Positions 14,516 through 22,363 of a stretch of 47,439 nucleotides of DNA are shown here, piece by piece. The stretch covers positions 1 to 47,439 of the forward strand of contig UQKV01000014.1 in assembly GCA_900541665.1 (NCBI GenBank), in the 5' to 3' direction. This stretch comes from an uncultured Collinsella sp. GTDB lineage: Bacteria > Actinomycetota > Coriobacteriia > Coriobacteriales > Coriobacteriaceae. The position numbers were made by a program, and so were the translations under genes. The notes beneath the pieces were generated by a model. The model searched no databases, was not told the DNA's origin, and was given only the letters and a program-made list of their open reading frames with translations. The stretch's first letter is position 1; every line of letters begins with the position of its first letter.

Positions 14516-15856
14516 ATGTTGACTACCAAGGAAGCAGCCGAGCTGCTCGGCATCAGCCCGCGCAGGGTACAGGAGCTCATTAAGAACGGCGCGCTGACCG
14601 CCCGCAAGGCTTCTGGCGTGTGGCTCATCGACAAAGACAGCGTAGACGCGCGACTCCGCTCCGCAACCAAAAGAGGGGGACGGCCTCGTCGTGGGCATGG
14701 GAAAAGCGAAGTCGCATTTACCCTCATGAACCGCACGCACGAAGTAGCCCAACTGGTCTACAGCACATCGCGAAAAGACTTCACCCACATCGGCGCCGAC
14801 GTCGATTACGCCCACGCCCCTATTGGAGTATTTGGCCCTAATAGCCCCATATCGCTCGACTCCTTCCGCATCTGGTGGCGCGGCCGCGGTATCCCGCTCG
14901 CACGCATTGGGTTAGCCTCCCTGCTTGCAGAAGCCGCAGTCGATGTTCCCGATGAACTCGTACAGCGAAATCTTGGCCTCTCCCTATCCGACCAGTATTG
15001 GATTAGGCCCCAAGGTTCCGGTCTCGCGTGGGAAGATATTAACTTCTTCAATAACGCCTTTGATGACGTCTCACTGTCTATTGCGCCCTTTGCCCCAGAG
15101 GGAAAAGCGGCTGCCGCAAAGCCCGACAACACCTCGGACGGCAATCTTCAAAAGTACTGGACGTGCGAGGGCGAACGTCGAATTCTGCATAAGGCAGGAG
15201 CGCACCTGAACCAGGAACCTTATAACGAGCTGGTGGCGACCGCGCTCCACCGTCGCATCCTAAACGCCTGCGATTATGTGCCTTACTCGCTCGAGGGCAC
15301 GGGCACTTCCGCCCTGAGCATATGCGATGTCTTCTTAACTGATGAAGAAGAGTATGTCCCTGCGTTCTATGTAAACCAGCATGCAAATGCAGACGAGCGA
15401 CTAACCGATTACGAACGGTATGTAGCAAACTGCGAGGAGCTTGGAGCGACGGATATAAAAGACGCCCTTGACCGCATGATCGTGTGCGACGACATCATCG
15501 CCAACTACGATCGTCATTGGCGTAACTTTGGCCTCGTGCGAAACGTCAACTCACTAGTCTGCAGACCAGCCCCCATCTTCGATTCAGGCTCATCACTCTG
15601 GTGCAACATATCACTAGAGGAGCTTAGGGCGGGAGAGCACAGTTTTACCAGCGCGCAGTTTCATTCAAGCCCCGCCAAACAAATGCTGCTCGTCGAGGAC
15701 ATGGGCTGGTTCGATGGAGACAAACTCAAAGGCTTTGTCGACGAGGCAATCGAGATTCTGTCTAAAAACGATGCTCTAGCAGCGAGACTACCTTATCTAA
15801 AAGAGGCGCTAACGTGGCGCCTCGAAAGAATGATCGACATCGCTGAATGGAGTTAG
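14516..15856 (+). CDS. Single-chain HTH + HipA-like kinase
   Basis: A 446-residue protein. Residues 1-50 form an excisionase/MerR-type helix-turn-helix (TTKEAAELLGISPRRVQELI, then WLIDKDSV). The rest resembles HipA-type protein kinases: the N-terminal region with GLSLSDQYWI (154-163), a nucleotide-binding region DGNLQKYW with K213, the catalytic loop NYDRHWRNFG (330-339) and the metal-binding IFDSGSS (354-360). HipA toxins phosphorylate translation factors such as GltX and are normally repressed by a separate HipB; here a DNA-binding domain is in the same chain and no antitoxin gene adjoins. It is the only plus-strand gene in a long minus-strand cluster and its codon use is less GC-rich, which suggests an insertion. 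The kinase activity and target are inferred. Confidence 0.75.
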   Translation: MLTTKEAAELLGISPRRVQELIKNGALTARKASGVWLIDKDSVDARLRSATKRGGRPRRGHGKSEVAFTLMNRTHEVAQLVYSTSRKDFTHIGADVDYAHAPIGVFGPNSPISLDSFRIWWRGRGIPLARIGLASLLAEAAVDVPDELVQRNLGLSLSDQYWIRPQGSGLAWEDINFFNNAFDDVSLSIAPFAPEGKAAAAKPDNTSDGNLQKYWTCEGERRILHKAGAHLNQEPYNELVATALHRRILNACDYVPYSLEGTGTSALSICDVFLTDEEEYVPAFYVNQHANADERLTDYERYVANCEELGATDIKDALDRMIVCDDIIANYDRHWRNFGLVRNVNSLVCRPAPIFDSGSSLWCNISLEELRAGEHSFTSAQFHSSPAKQMLLVEDMGWFDGDKLKGFVDEAIEILSKNDALAARLPYLKEALTWRLERMIDIAEWS

Positions 15857-15883
15857 CAAGGCAGCATTGCCCCGCCAACTCCC

Positions 15884-16561
15884 CTACCGTCCGCGCAACG
15901 CCTTGAGCTTGGCCAGGGTATCGGGGCTCAGGCGGCTGCCCAGAGTCATCTTGATCTGCGGAGCTTCCTCTGCCTCGTGAACGTCGTTATCGATCTGTTT
16001 GATCTCGTCCACCAGCATACGGCTCGAGATGCGCGTGACGCCCTTGCCCATGACGACGGCCTGTATTGTGCCGTCACTCGATACCACGGAGCACGCGCGG
16101 CCTTCCTCGCGCGCCTCGATGCAGAGCTTCTGCACCACGGTATCGGCAGAGACGCCCGTCGGCGAAAACTCGATGCGCACACCGCGGGCCGGCAGGTTGG
16201 GGCGCTCGTTGGAGATATTGCCCGCGCCGTCGAACACGATCACGGCTTCGTAACGGCCCTGGGCAAACGCCGCTACGTCATTAATGAGCGCAGTTCGGGC
16301 CATATCGTGAACGTCGCTGGAATACGGATCGTCGGAATGGTCATACACGAGCTTTTCGTAGCGCGGCGTGCAGTGGATCACGTTGTAACCGTCGACCACC
16401 AGCAGCTCGGGCTTGTTGGAGTGCACCGTCGAGACTGGGTCGGCGATAGCCTGCGCAAACGCATTGCCGCCCACGCCGTAGGTCGCGGCCGAAACAATCG
16501 GCTTGGCCGAGCCCTCGCCAAAGCGCTTGGCCTTGGACTTGGCACGGTTCTTTTTGGACAT
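15884..16561 (-). CDS. yacP: YacP-like NYN domain RNase
   Basis: A 225-residue protein of the YacP/Rae1 family. The NYN (PIN-like) nuclease core begins at LLVVDGYNVIH (about residues 53-63) and continues with VIVFDGAGN and SPTGVSADTVVQKL, supplying acidic metal-binding residues. Bacillus Rae1 (YacP) cuts mRNA in the ribosomal A site. A basic N-terminus (KKNRAKSKAKRFG) would suit RNA binding. GGAGGAG precedes the ATG at 16561, inside the end of rlmB, with only 3 bases between the genes, so the two are translated together, as in the Bacillus cysS-rlmB-yacP order. Confidence 0.88.
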   Translation of the reverse strand: MSKKNRAKSKAKRFGEGSAKPIVSAATYGVGGNAFAQAIADPVSTVHSNKPELLVVDGYNVIHCTPRYEKLVYDHSDDPYSSDVHDMARTALINDVAAFAQGRYEAVIVFDGAGNISNERPNLPARGVRIEFSPTGVSADTVVQKLCIEAREEGRACSVVSSDGTIQAVVMGKGVTRISSRMLVDEIKQIDNDVHEAEEAPQIKMTLGSRLSPDTLAKLKALRGR

Positions 16562-16564
16562 GCT

Positions 16565-17479
16565 CTACTCCTCCCCCATGAGCTCGCCGGCGTTGCGGCG
16601 CAGCCACTCAAAGCACAACGCCGTGGTCGCCTGGGCAACATTGAGGCTCTCGGTCATGCCGCGTTGGGGAAGCTTGGTCAAAAAGTCGCATTTCTCGAGT
16701 ACCAGGCGCGAGATGCCGTCGCCCTCGGAGCCCATGACGAGCGCCACGCGACCTTCGAAGGGAGCATCCCAGCAACTGCCCTCGGCGTGCTCGGAAGCAC
16801 CGCCCACCCAAAAACCAGCGGCCTTGAGGTCATCGAGTGCACGGGCAATATTGGGAACCTGCGCGATAGGCAGATGCATGACAGCACCGGCCGAGGTCTT
16901 GTAGCTGCCCACGGTCACGCCGGCGGCACGCTTGTTGGCGATGACGACGCCGGCCGCGCCCACGACCTCGGCGGAGCGCACAATGGCGCCAAAGTTGCCG
17001 TCGTCGGTCACATGGTCGAGCACGACGACAAGCGCCGGACCGTCGCCTGCGCGGTCGAGAATATCGGCGACATCAGCATAGGGGAAGTTGCCAACCTCGA
17101 GTGCGATGCCTTGATGAGCGCCATGGCTCGACAGTGCGTCGAGCTGCGCGCGCGGCACATACTTAATGCGGACGCCCGCGGCGTTGAGGTCATCGACTAG
17201 ACGCGACAGGGCGGCATCGCGCTCCCCGCCCTCGGCGATGAGCGCACACTTGACTGGAAAACCGGTGCGCAGCGCCTCGGCAGCAGCACGGCGACCTTCG
17301 ATAAACTCGCCCTTGGGAACCTGGACGTTATCGCGGCTACGCTCGCGCTGCGGGCGAGCAGCCTGTGAGCGCTCGCGCTGGCCCTTGGGAGCGGCAGCGC
17401 GGTCGTTGCGGCGAATCGGACGCGAGCCAGAAGCAGCCTGCTTGCCTCCACGCGATGCACGCTTGCGATTGTCGGCCAT
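16565..17479 (-). CDS. rlmB: 23S rRNA 2'-O-methyltransferase, TrmH/RlmB family
   Basis: A 304-residue SpoU-class methyltransferase. About 70 N-terminal residues are basic and disordered, followed by the substrate-binding domain (GEFIEGRRAAAEAL) and the knotted catalytic domain with motif 1 (DHVTDDGNFGAIVRSAE), motif 2 (VMGSEGDGISRLV) and motif 3 (TESLNVAQATTALC). It would use SAM to methylate a ribose in 23S rRNA (G2251 for RlmB); the exact site is not provable here. The start at 17479 follows TTAGGAGGTCG; an in-frame ATG seven codons earlier has no such site. It lies downstream of cysS but is separated from it by two large stem-loops. Confidence 0.88.
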   Translation of the reverse strand: MADNRKRASRGGKQAASGSRPIRRNDRAAAPKGQRERSQAARPQRERSRDNVQVPKGEFIEGRRAAAEALRTGFPVKCALIAEGGERDAALSRLVDDLNAAGVRIKYVPRAQLDALSSHGAHQGIALEVGNFPYADVADILDRAGDGPALVVVLDHVTDDGNFGAIVRSAEVVGAAGVVIANKRAAGVTVGSYKTSAGAVMHLPIAQVPNIARALDDLKAAGFWVGGASEHAEGSCWDAPFEGRVALVMGSEGDGISRLVLEKCDFLTKLPQRGMTESLNVAQATTALCFEWLRRNAGELMGEE

Positions 17480-17520
17480 AAAGCGACCTCCTAAATACAA
17501 CTATCAAACGAAACAAATAG

Positions 17521-17625
17521 ACCGACCGCCCGAGGTGCGGCAGATTGCCTTGAAAGAGGAGGGCATAGACCTTGAGGTCATGCCCGACGATTGAAAGGCA
17601 AGGTGCCGTGGCTCGGGCGGTCGGT
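17521..17625 (+). ncRNA. Large stem-loop element, copy A
   Basis: Outer stem ACCGACCGCCCGAG (17521-17534) pairs with 17612-17625. A second stem CGGC/GCCG and GCCTT/AAGGC carries a 2x2 purine loop (AGATT 17542-17546 against AAGGT 17600-17604). The central loop has GAAAGAGGAG and GACGATTGAA flanking an inner hairpin GACC-TTGA-GGTC. The same architecture recurs in copies B and C with different stem sequences. Confidence 0.7.
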
Positions 17626-17626
17626 A

Positions 17627-17728
17627 CGGGTTTTCCAAGTGCCCGAGATTACCGTGAAAGAGGAGCGACGCGTACTTGAGTACGCGAGCGACGGTTTGAA
17701 CGGCAAGGTCGGGTGCTTGGGAAACCCG
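17627..17728 (+). ncRNA. Large stem-loop element, copy B
   Basis: It follows copy A directly. The outer stem GGGTTTTCCAAGTGCCCG pairs with 17710-17727 using three wobbles that are valid only on the plus strand. The 2x2 loop is AGATT (17646-17650) against AAGGT (17705-17709); GAAAGAGGAG (17656-17665) and GACGGTTTGAA flank the inner hairpin CGCGTAC-TTGA-GTACGCG. It ends 7 bases before the cysS stop codon. Confidence 0.7.
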
Positions 17729-17734
17729 CGGGGA

Positions 17735-19201
17735 TTAGAGAGATTTGATACGGGTGCCGGCGGCGGTATCCTCAATGGTGAGGCCCAGATCCTTGAGCTG
17801 GTCGCGGATGGCGTCGGCCAGATCCCAGTTCTTGGCGGCGCGGGCCTCGGCGCGGGCCTCGAGAATCTTGGCAGCGGCCTCGTCCACGTCGTCACCCGTG
17901 TAGGCGACCAGGCCGGCGGCAACGCCTAGCAGACCCAGCGGCAGCTCGACCTTGGGCTCGGGAAGCTCAACACCAAACGTATCGAGCAGCTCGGCCAGCG
18001 TGTCGGCGGCGGCAAGCGCGGCGGCCTTGTCGGCAGCGTCGCCCGCCTGCTCCAGGTACTGGTTGCACTCGGTCACAAAGCCAAAGACAGCACCCATGGC
18101 ACCAGCGGTGTTAAAGTCGTCGTCCATGCACTCCTTAAAGGCGGCACGGGTCTCGGCGGCCTTGGCGGCAAACGCCTCGGCGGCAGCCTCATCGGCGTCG
18201 GCCGTCGCATGGTTCGCGGCCCAACGCAGGTTCTCGACCGTACCGGCAATACGCGTGAGCGAATTCTCGGCACCCTCCAGGCGCTCCCAGGAGAAGTCGA
18301 GCGGCGAGCGATAGCTCGTCTGCAGCATCAGCAGGCGCAGGGCGGCAGCGGAGTGCTGCTCGAGGACCTCGGCCAGCGTAAAGAAGTTGCCGAGCGACTT
18401 GGACATCTTCTCGCCGTCAACCAGTAGCATGCCCGTGTGCATCCAGGTGTTGGAGAAACCCTGGTGCCAGGCGCAGGTGGCCTGGGCGCACTCGTTCTCG
18501 TGATGCGGGAAGGCAAGGTCGGAGCCGCCGCCGTGGATGTCGATCGGAGTGCCCAAGTAGCGATGCACCATAGCGGCGCACTCGGTGTGCCAACCGGGAC
18601 GGCCCTCGCCCCAGGGGCTCGGCCAGCTGGGCTCGCCGGGCTTGGCGGCCTTCCACAGGGCAAAGTCGAGCGGGTCGTTCTTGTCCTCGTTCTCCTCGAT
18701 GCGCGCGCCAACCATAAGGTCGTCGATGTTGCGGCCCGAGACCTGGCCATAGTTGGGATCGCTGCGCACGGCAAAGTACACATCGCCGTTATCGGCTGCG
18801 TAAGCGTGGCCCTGCTCGATAAGCGTCTTGATCATGGCGATCATGGGGCCGATCTCCTTGGTGGCGCGGGGACGCACATCGGGATCGAGCACGTTGGCAG
18901 CGCGCATGACGCCAATGAACTTGTCGGAGAACTCCGTCGCGACCTCGGCGGCCGTGCGGCCCTGCTCGTTGGCGCGCTTGATGATCTTGTCATCGACATC
19001 GGTGAGGTTCTGGGCGAACGTGACCTCGTAGCCGCTCGCGATGAGCCAGCGACGAATCACGTCAAAGCTGATGAACGTGCGGGCATTGCCGATGTGGATG
19101 TTGTCGTAGACCGTGGGGCCGCACACGTACATGCGGACCTTGCCGGACTCGATGGGCTGGAACTCTTCCTTTTTATGGGTAGCGCTGTTGTAGATACGCA
19201 T
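17735..19201 (-). CDS. cysS: Cysteine-tRNA ligase
   Basis: The 488-residue class I enzyme charges tRNA-Cys. The HIGH-type motif is CGPTVYDNIHIGNART and the KMSKS loop is GEKMSKSLGN; the zinc ligands come from the C in YVCGPTV, the CAAM segment and HHENECAQ. A C-terminal DALR-like region (AKNWDLADAIRDQLKDLGLTIED) is complete. TAAGGAG lies before the ATG at 19201, 3 bases after the ispF stop, so it continues the disA-ispD-ispF operon. Two tandem stem-loops occupy the space to rlmB. Confidence 0.97.
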   Translation of the reverse strand: MRIYNSATHKKEEFQPIESGKVRMYVCGPTVYDNIHIGNARTFISFDVIRRWLIASGYEVTFAQNLTDVDDKIIKRANEQGRTAAEVATEFSDKFIGVMRAANVLDPDVRPRATKEIGPMIAMIKTLIEQGHAYAADNGDVYFAVRSDPNYGQVSGRNIDDLMVGARIEENEDKNDPLDFALWKAAKPGEPSWPSPWGEGRPGWHTECAAMVHRYLGTPIDIHGGGSDLAFPHHENECAQATCAWHQGFSNTWMHTGMLLVDGEKMSKSLGNFFTLAEVLEQHSAAALRLLMLQTSYRSPLDFSWERLEGAENSLTRIAGTVENLRWAANHATADADEAAAEAFAAKAAETRAAFKECMDDDFNTAGAMGAVFGFVTECNQYLEQAGDAADKAAALAAADTLAELLDTFGVELPEPKVELPLGLLGVAAGLVAYTGDDVDEAAAKILEARAEARAAKNWDLADAIRDQLKDLGLTIEDTAAGTRIKSL

Positions 19202-19204
19202 TCG

Positions 19205-19699
19205 TTACTCCTTAACGGTTTTCTGTAGCAGGCAGACGGCCCAGGCGCCGATTCCCTCGCCCTGGCCTTCCCAACCGAGCTTTTCGGTCGTAGTGGCGGC
19301 GACGCCCACGTTTTCGACGTCAACACCCAGGGCATGGGCAAGGTTGGCGCGCATGGCATCGCGGTGCGGGGTGATCTTGGGTTGCTGACAGGCAATGGTG
19401 CAATCGGCATCAACAAACTCGAAGCCCAGCTCGCGCGCATAGTCCATCACGCGAGCGAGCAGCACCATCGAGTCGGCGCCCTCATAGGCGGGATCGGTGT
19501 CGGGGAATAGCTTGCCGATGTCTCCCCCGCGGCAGGCGCCCAGAATGGCGTCGGCCAAGGCGTGCGCGAGCACATCGGCATCCGAGTGGCCCAGCAGGCC
19601 GCGCTCGTAGGGAATGTCGACACCGCCGATGATACATCGACGCCCCTCCACCAGACGGTGGACGTCGTAGCCATGGCCAATGCGCAGGTTACTGAACAT
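19205..19699 (-). CDS. ispF: 2-C-methyl-D-erythritol 2,4-cyclodiphosphate synthase
   Basis: A 164-residue enzyme of the non-mevalonate isoprenoid pathway that turns CDP-ME 2-phosphate into MEcPP with CMP release. The zinc ligands sit in GHGYDVHR (D and H) and the conserved LLGHSDADVLAHALADAILGA; TTTEKLGWEGQGEGI is the typical C-terminal motif. Its start overlaps the end of ispD by 11 bases. Together with ispD here and ispE at 38.1 kb it gives three of the MEP-pathway genes in the window. Confidence 0.96.
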   Translation of the reverse strand: MFSNLRIGHGYDVHRLVEGRRCIIGGVDIPYERGLLGHSDADVLAHALADAILGACRGGDIGKLFPDTDPAYEGADSMVLLARVMDYARELGFEFVDADCTIACQQPKITPHRDAMRANLAHALGVDVENVGVAATTTEKLGWEGQGEGIGAWAVCLLQKTVKE

Positions 19700-20417
19700 G
19701 GGGAAGGTCCTCTCCCTCGGCCATGCGACCGAGCAGAATCGCGGTTACAGGACGCAGGTCCTCGGGCACCGTCACCTTAAGGTTGTCGCGCGGGCTCTGG
19801 ACGCAGCGGACGCGCCCACCCATGCGCTCGACCAGCGACGAATCATCGGTGCCGATAAAGCCCTCAGCAATGGCTGCAGCGTGGGCGCACTTCATAGCAT
19901 CGACGCTAAAGATCTGCGGCGTCTGCGCTGCCCAGTAGAGCTCACGCGGCGGCGTCTCGACGATGTTGTCGCCATCGACGATCTTGAGCGTGTCGATCGC
20001 GGGCTGGCCGCACACGACACCGTCGAGCGAGCGGTCGCCCACAAGCACGTCGATCGCATGATCGATGGCCTCGGTCGTAATGAGCGGACGAGCGCCATCG
20101 TGAATGGCAACGTATTCAAAGCCCGCCGGCACCGCGTGCACGCCGGCGCGGGTGGAGTCCTGGCGGGTATCGCCGGCATCGGCAAAGCTGATGGGCGTGT
20201 CATAGTCAAACGGGTCGATGGCCAGGCGGCGCATCTCGGCACGGCGCTCGGCAGGACACACCACCACAATGTGGCCGACCTTGTCGCTACGATCGAACGC
20301 GCGGATGGACCAGCTCATGAGCGGACGGCCCGCCACGTTAACGAGCTGCTTGCCGCCGGGATTTCCAAAGCGCTGGCCGCTGCCGCCGGCAACGACCACG
20401 GCGCATACGGGCGCCAT
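19689..20417 (-). CDS. ispD: 2-C-methyl-D-erythritol 4-phosphate cytidylyltransferase
   Basis: A 242-residue nucleotidyltransferase making CDP-ME from MEP and CTP. The CTP-binding loop is AGGSGQRFGNPGGKQL, a variant of the usual AAGxGxRMG-PKQ with glycines where proline is common; VAIHDGARPLIT and TDDSSLVERMG are conserved. Its ATG shares one base with the disA stop codon (TAATG arrangement), and its end overlaps ispF by 11 bases, so translation of the three genes is coupled. Confidence 0.95.
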   Translation of the reverse strand: MAPVCAVVVAGGSGQRFGNPGGKQLVNVAGRPLMSWSIRAFDRSDKVGHIVVVCPAERRAEMRRLAIDPFDYDTPISFADAGDTRQDSTRAGVHAVPAGFEYVAIHDGARPLITTEAIDHAIDVLVGDRSLDGVVCGQPAIDTLKIVDGDNIVETPPRELYWAAQTPQIFSVDAMKCAHAAAIAEGFIGTDDSSLVERMGGRVRCVQSPRDNLKVTVPEDLRPVTAILLGRMAEGEDLPHVQ

Positions 20418-21484
20418 TATGCGTTCCCCTGTTTGGTACCCTTCATGCGGTACAGGGAGTCCGCAAGAATGGCAGGGTTGTTGACGCCAAAGTCGCCCAG
20501 GCGCTCCGGATCCTCGCTGATGTCGTCCATGAGCTCCTGCAGCGAGCCGTACTCGTCGACGATCTTCTCGGCCACGCCGTCGCGCACGACGGACACGCGA
20601 GAAAGCGTGCGCAGGCCCAGCGGCGTCATGACGGAGTCCTCGTCCAGGTCATCATAGCCCAGAACTGCCGCCACGTGCTGCGGGTCGGACAGGTCCTTAG
20701 GCGTCATGCGGCTCAGCTCGGCGCGAATCTTCTCGGCGTTGGCCTCAGAGGAATCGCTTGCGTAGTCGCGGATCATCAGGTCGTATTCGGTATCCATGCT
20801 GGAGCCGGCGAGCTGCTCGAGCTGCATCTGCACGAGCTTGCCCTGGTTGCCCAGCTTGACGATGCAATCCTTAAGCTCGGTCTTTGCCTGCTGCATGATC
20901 TCGAAGCTCGAGAAAATACCGGTAATGTCGGCGAGCGTGACGTAGTCGTCGAGCTCGAGGGCCGTCAGGCGCAGCAGGGAGCGGTCGAGCGACTGACGGG
21001 TAGTCTGGAGCGTGGCGACGAGCTGGTTGACCGAGCTCATGATGGTGGTGACGGGCTGGATCTCGTAGCTCTTGCCGTGAACGTACACGTTGACGACGGC
21101 GCGACGAGCCGAAACCGAGATCACGATGGCATCGGTGAGCACCGACATGCGAGCGGCAGTACGGTGACGCATGCCCGTCTCGCTTGTGGCGAGCGAGGGA
21201 TCGGGATTGAGATGGAAGTTGGCGCGCAGGATCTGGGTGAGGTCGCCATCGATAACGATGGCGCCGTCCATCTTGGAAAGCTCGAACAGGCGGTTCGAGG
21301 TAAACGAAATGTTGAGCGGGAAGCCGTCGTTACCGGCGGCGAGCACGTTTTCGGTGTCGCCGACGCAGATAAGGGCGCCCAGGTGACCGGCAATGATCAT
21401 GTCGAGGGCGGTGCGGATCGGCTGGCCAGGTGCCGTCAGGCGAATGGCCTGTTCCATACGCTTTTGCAGCTCGTTCTTATCCAA
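20417..21484 (-). CDS. disA: DNA integrity scanning diadenylate cyclase DisA
   Basis: A 355-residue protein that makes c-di-AMP from two ATP and pauses at branched DNA. The DAC domain has the DGA motif (KMDGAIVID) and the RHR motif (GMRHRTAARMS); a helical spine follows and the C-terminus is a helix-hairpin-helix module (LRTLSRVSVVRDGVAEKIVDEYG). The start codon appears to be TTG at 21484: GGGAG is spaced 7 bases before it, while the two nearby ATGs are in another frame. It heads the disA-ispD-ispF-cysS operon, the order found in Bacillus. Confidence 0.95.
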   Translation of the reverse strand: MDKNELQKRMEQAIRLTAPGQPIRTALDMIIAGHLGALICVGDTENVLAAGNDGFPLNISFTSNRLFELSKMDGAIVIDGDLTQILRANFHLNPDPSLATSETGMRHRTAARMSVLTDAIVISVSARRAVVNVYVHGKSYEIQPVTTIMSSVNQLVATLQTTRQSLDRSLLRLTALELDDYVTLADITGIFSSFEIMQQAKTELKDCIVKLGNQGKLVQMQLEQLAGSSMDTEYDLMIRDYASDSSEANAEKIRAELSRMTPKDLSDPQHVAAVLGYDDLDEDSVMTPLGLRTLSRVSVVRDGVAEKIVDEYGSLQELMDDISEDPERLGDFGVNNPAILADSLYRMKGTKQGNA

Positions 21485-21655
21485 GGCATCGCTCCCATCG
21501 TATACGCTCCATAAACGTCAATAAGTTTCTCACGGTTTGCCCCTGTGACGCCCGCAAAATCCGATGCTTACAGAATGAGCGAACACAGCTTAGGTGGCTC
21601 ATTTGGGATGGGATCTTTTGACCGCCCATGTGGTAGCATCGGGTTTCATATAAAT

Positions 21656-21707
21656 GAGGGAGTAGTCGTGTAATCGGGTTCGCCCGCAGAGAGGGAGCCA
21701 GACTATG
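21656..21707 (+). promoter_or_regulatory. Structured mntP leader
   Basis: AGGGAGTAG is followed by a fold in which TAGTC (21663-21667) pairs with GACTA (21701-21705, including the first base of the start codon) around a CGGG-TTCG-CCCG hairpin, leaving the GAGAGGGAG ribosome site in the internal loop. It recalls the GGGGAGUAG of yybP-ykoY manganese riboswitches but is much shorter. Confidence 0.35.
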
Positions 21708-22283
21708 GGACTCGCAGAGCTCGTGTTGCTCGCCGTTGGCCTTTCGATGGACGCCTTTGCCGTTTCCATCTGCAAGGGCCTTGGCATGAAGAGGATCAAC
21801 CTTAAAGTCGCCGTGGTGCTCGGCCTGTTCTTTGGCGGCTTTCAGGCCGGCATGCCCGTAATCGGATGGGCGCTCGGCAGTCAATTCATGGGCATCATCG
21901 GACCCATCGACCATTGGATCGCCTTTATCCTTTTGGCCTTCATCGGCGGCAAAATGCTGTGGGAGGCCTTTACCGAAGACGAGGATGAAGGCAACGGCAA
22001 GGATGCCGAAAAGATTGACCTGGGCGAGTACCTGATCCTCGCCATCGCCACCTCAATCGACGCCCTGGCCGTGGGCATCTCATTTGCGGCGCTCTCGGTC
22101 GACATCGTTCCTGCCGTATCGCTTATCGGCGTCACAACGTTTATCTTCTCCGTCGCCGGCGTAGCGATCGGCCACACCTTTGGCGCGCGCTACGAAAAAC
22201 CCGCCACCATCGTGGGCGGCGTCGTGCTCATCCTCATCGGGCTTAAGATCTTGCTTGAGCATCTGGGGATTCTCGCACTGTAA
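21705..22283 (+). CDS. mntP: Manganese efflux pump MntP
   Basis: A 192-residue membrane protein with six predicted helices in two repeats, each starting with the family's acidic motif: LSMDAFAVSICKG near residue 16 and TSIDALAVGISFA near 118. It exports Mn(II), protecting against excess metal. A charged loop rich in Glu/Asp (EDEDEGNGKDAEK) separates the repeats. It stands alone, divergent from disA, with a structured leader that may respond to metal and a clear terminator after it. Confidence 0.94.
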   Translation: MGLAELVLLAVGLSMDAFAVSICKGLGMKRINLKVAVVLGLFFGGFQAGMPVIGWALGSQFMGIIGPIDHWIAFILLAFIGGKMLWEAFTEDEDEGNGKDAEKIDLGEYLILAIATSIDALAVGISFAALSVDIVPAVSLIGVTTFIFSVAGVAIGHTFGARYEKPATIVGGVVLILIGLKILLEHLGILAL

Positions 22284-22289
22284 CGAATA

Positions 22290-22324
22290 ACGGCCGCCCG
22301 GCATTACGCCAGGCGGCCGTTTTC
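22290..22324 (+). terminator. Terminator of mntP
   Basis: Stem AACGGCCGCC (22290-22299) with GGCGGCCGTT (22313-22322), inner GGC/GCC, followed by TTTT. Confidence 0.9.
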
Positions 22325-22363
22325 ATAGCCAGCCGATTTAGAGCGGCTTAACCAAGGCGACCT

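Noticed and set aside
21656..21704. Full yybP-ykoY manganese riboswitch before mntP
   Set aside because: Only the AGGGAGTAG motif is present; there is no room for the second helix set and 3' conserved segments before the start codon.
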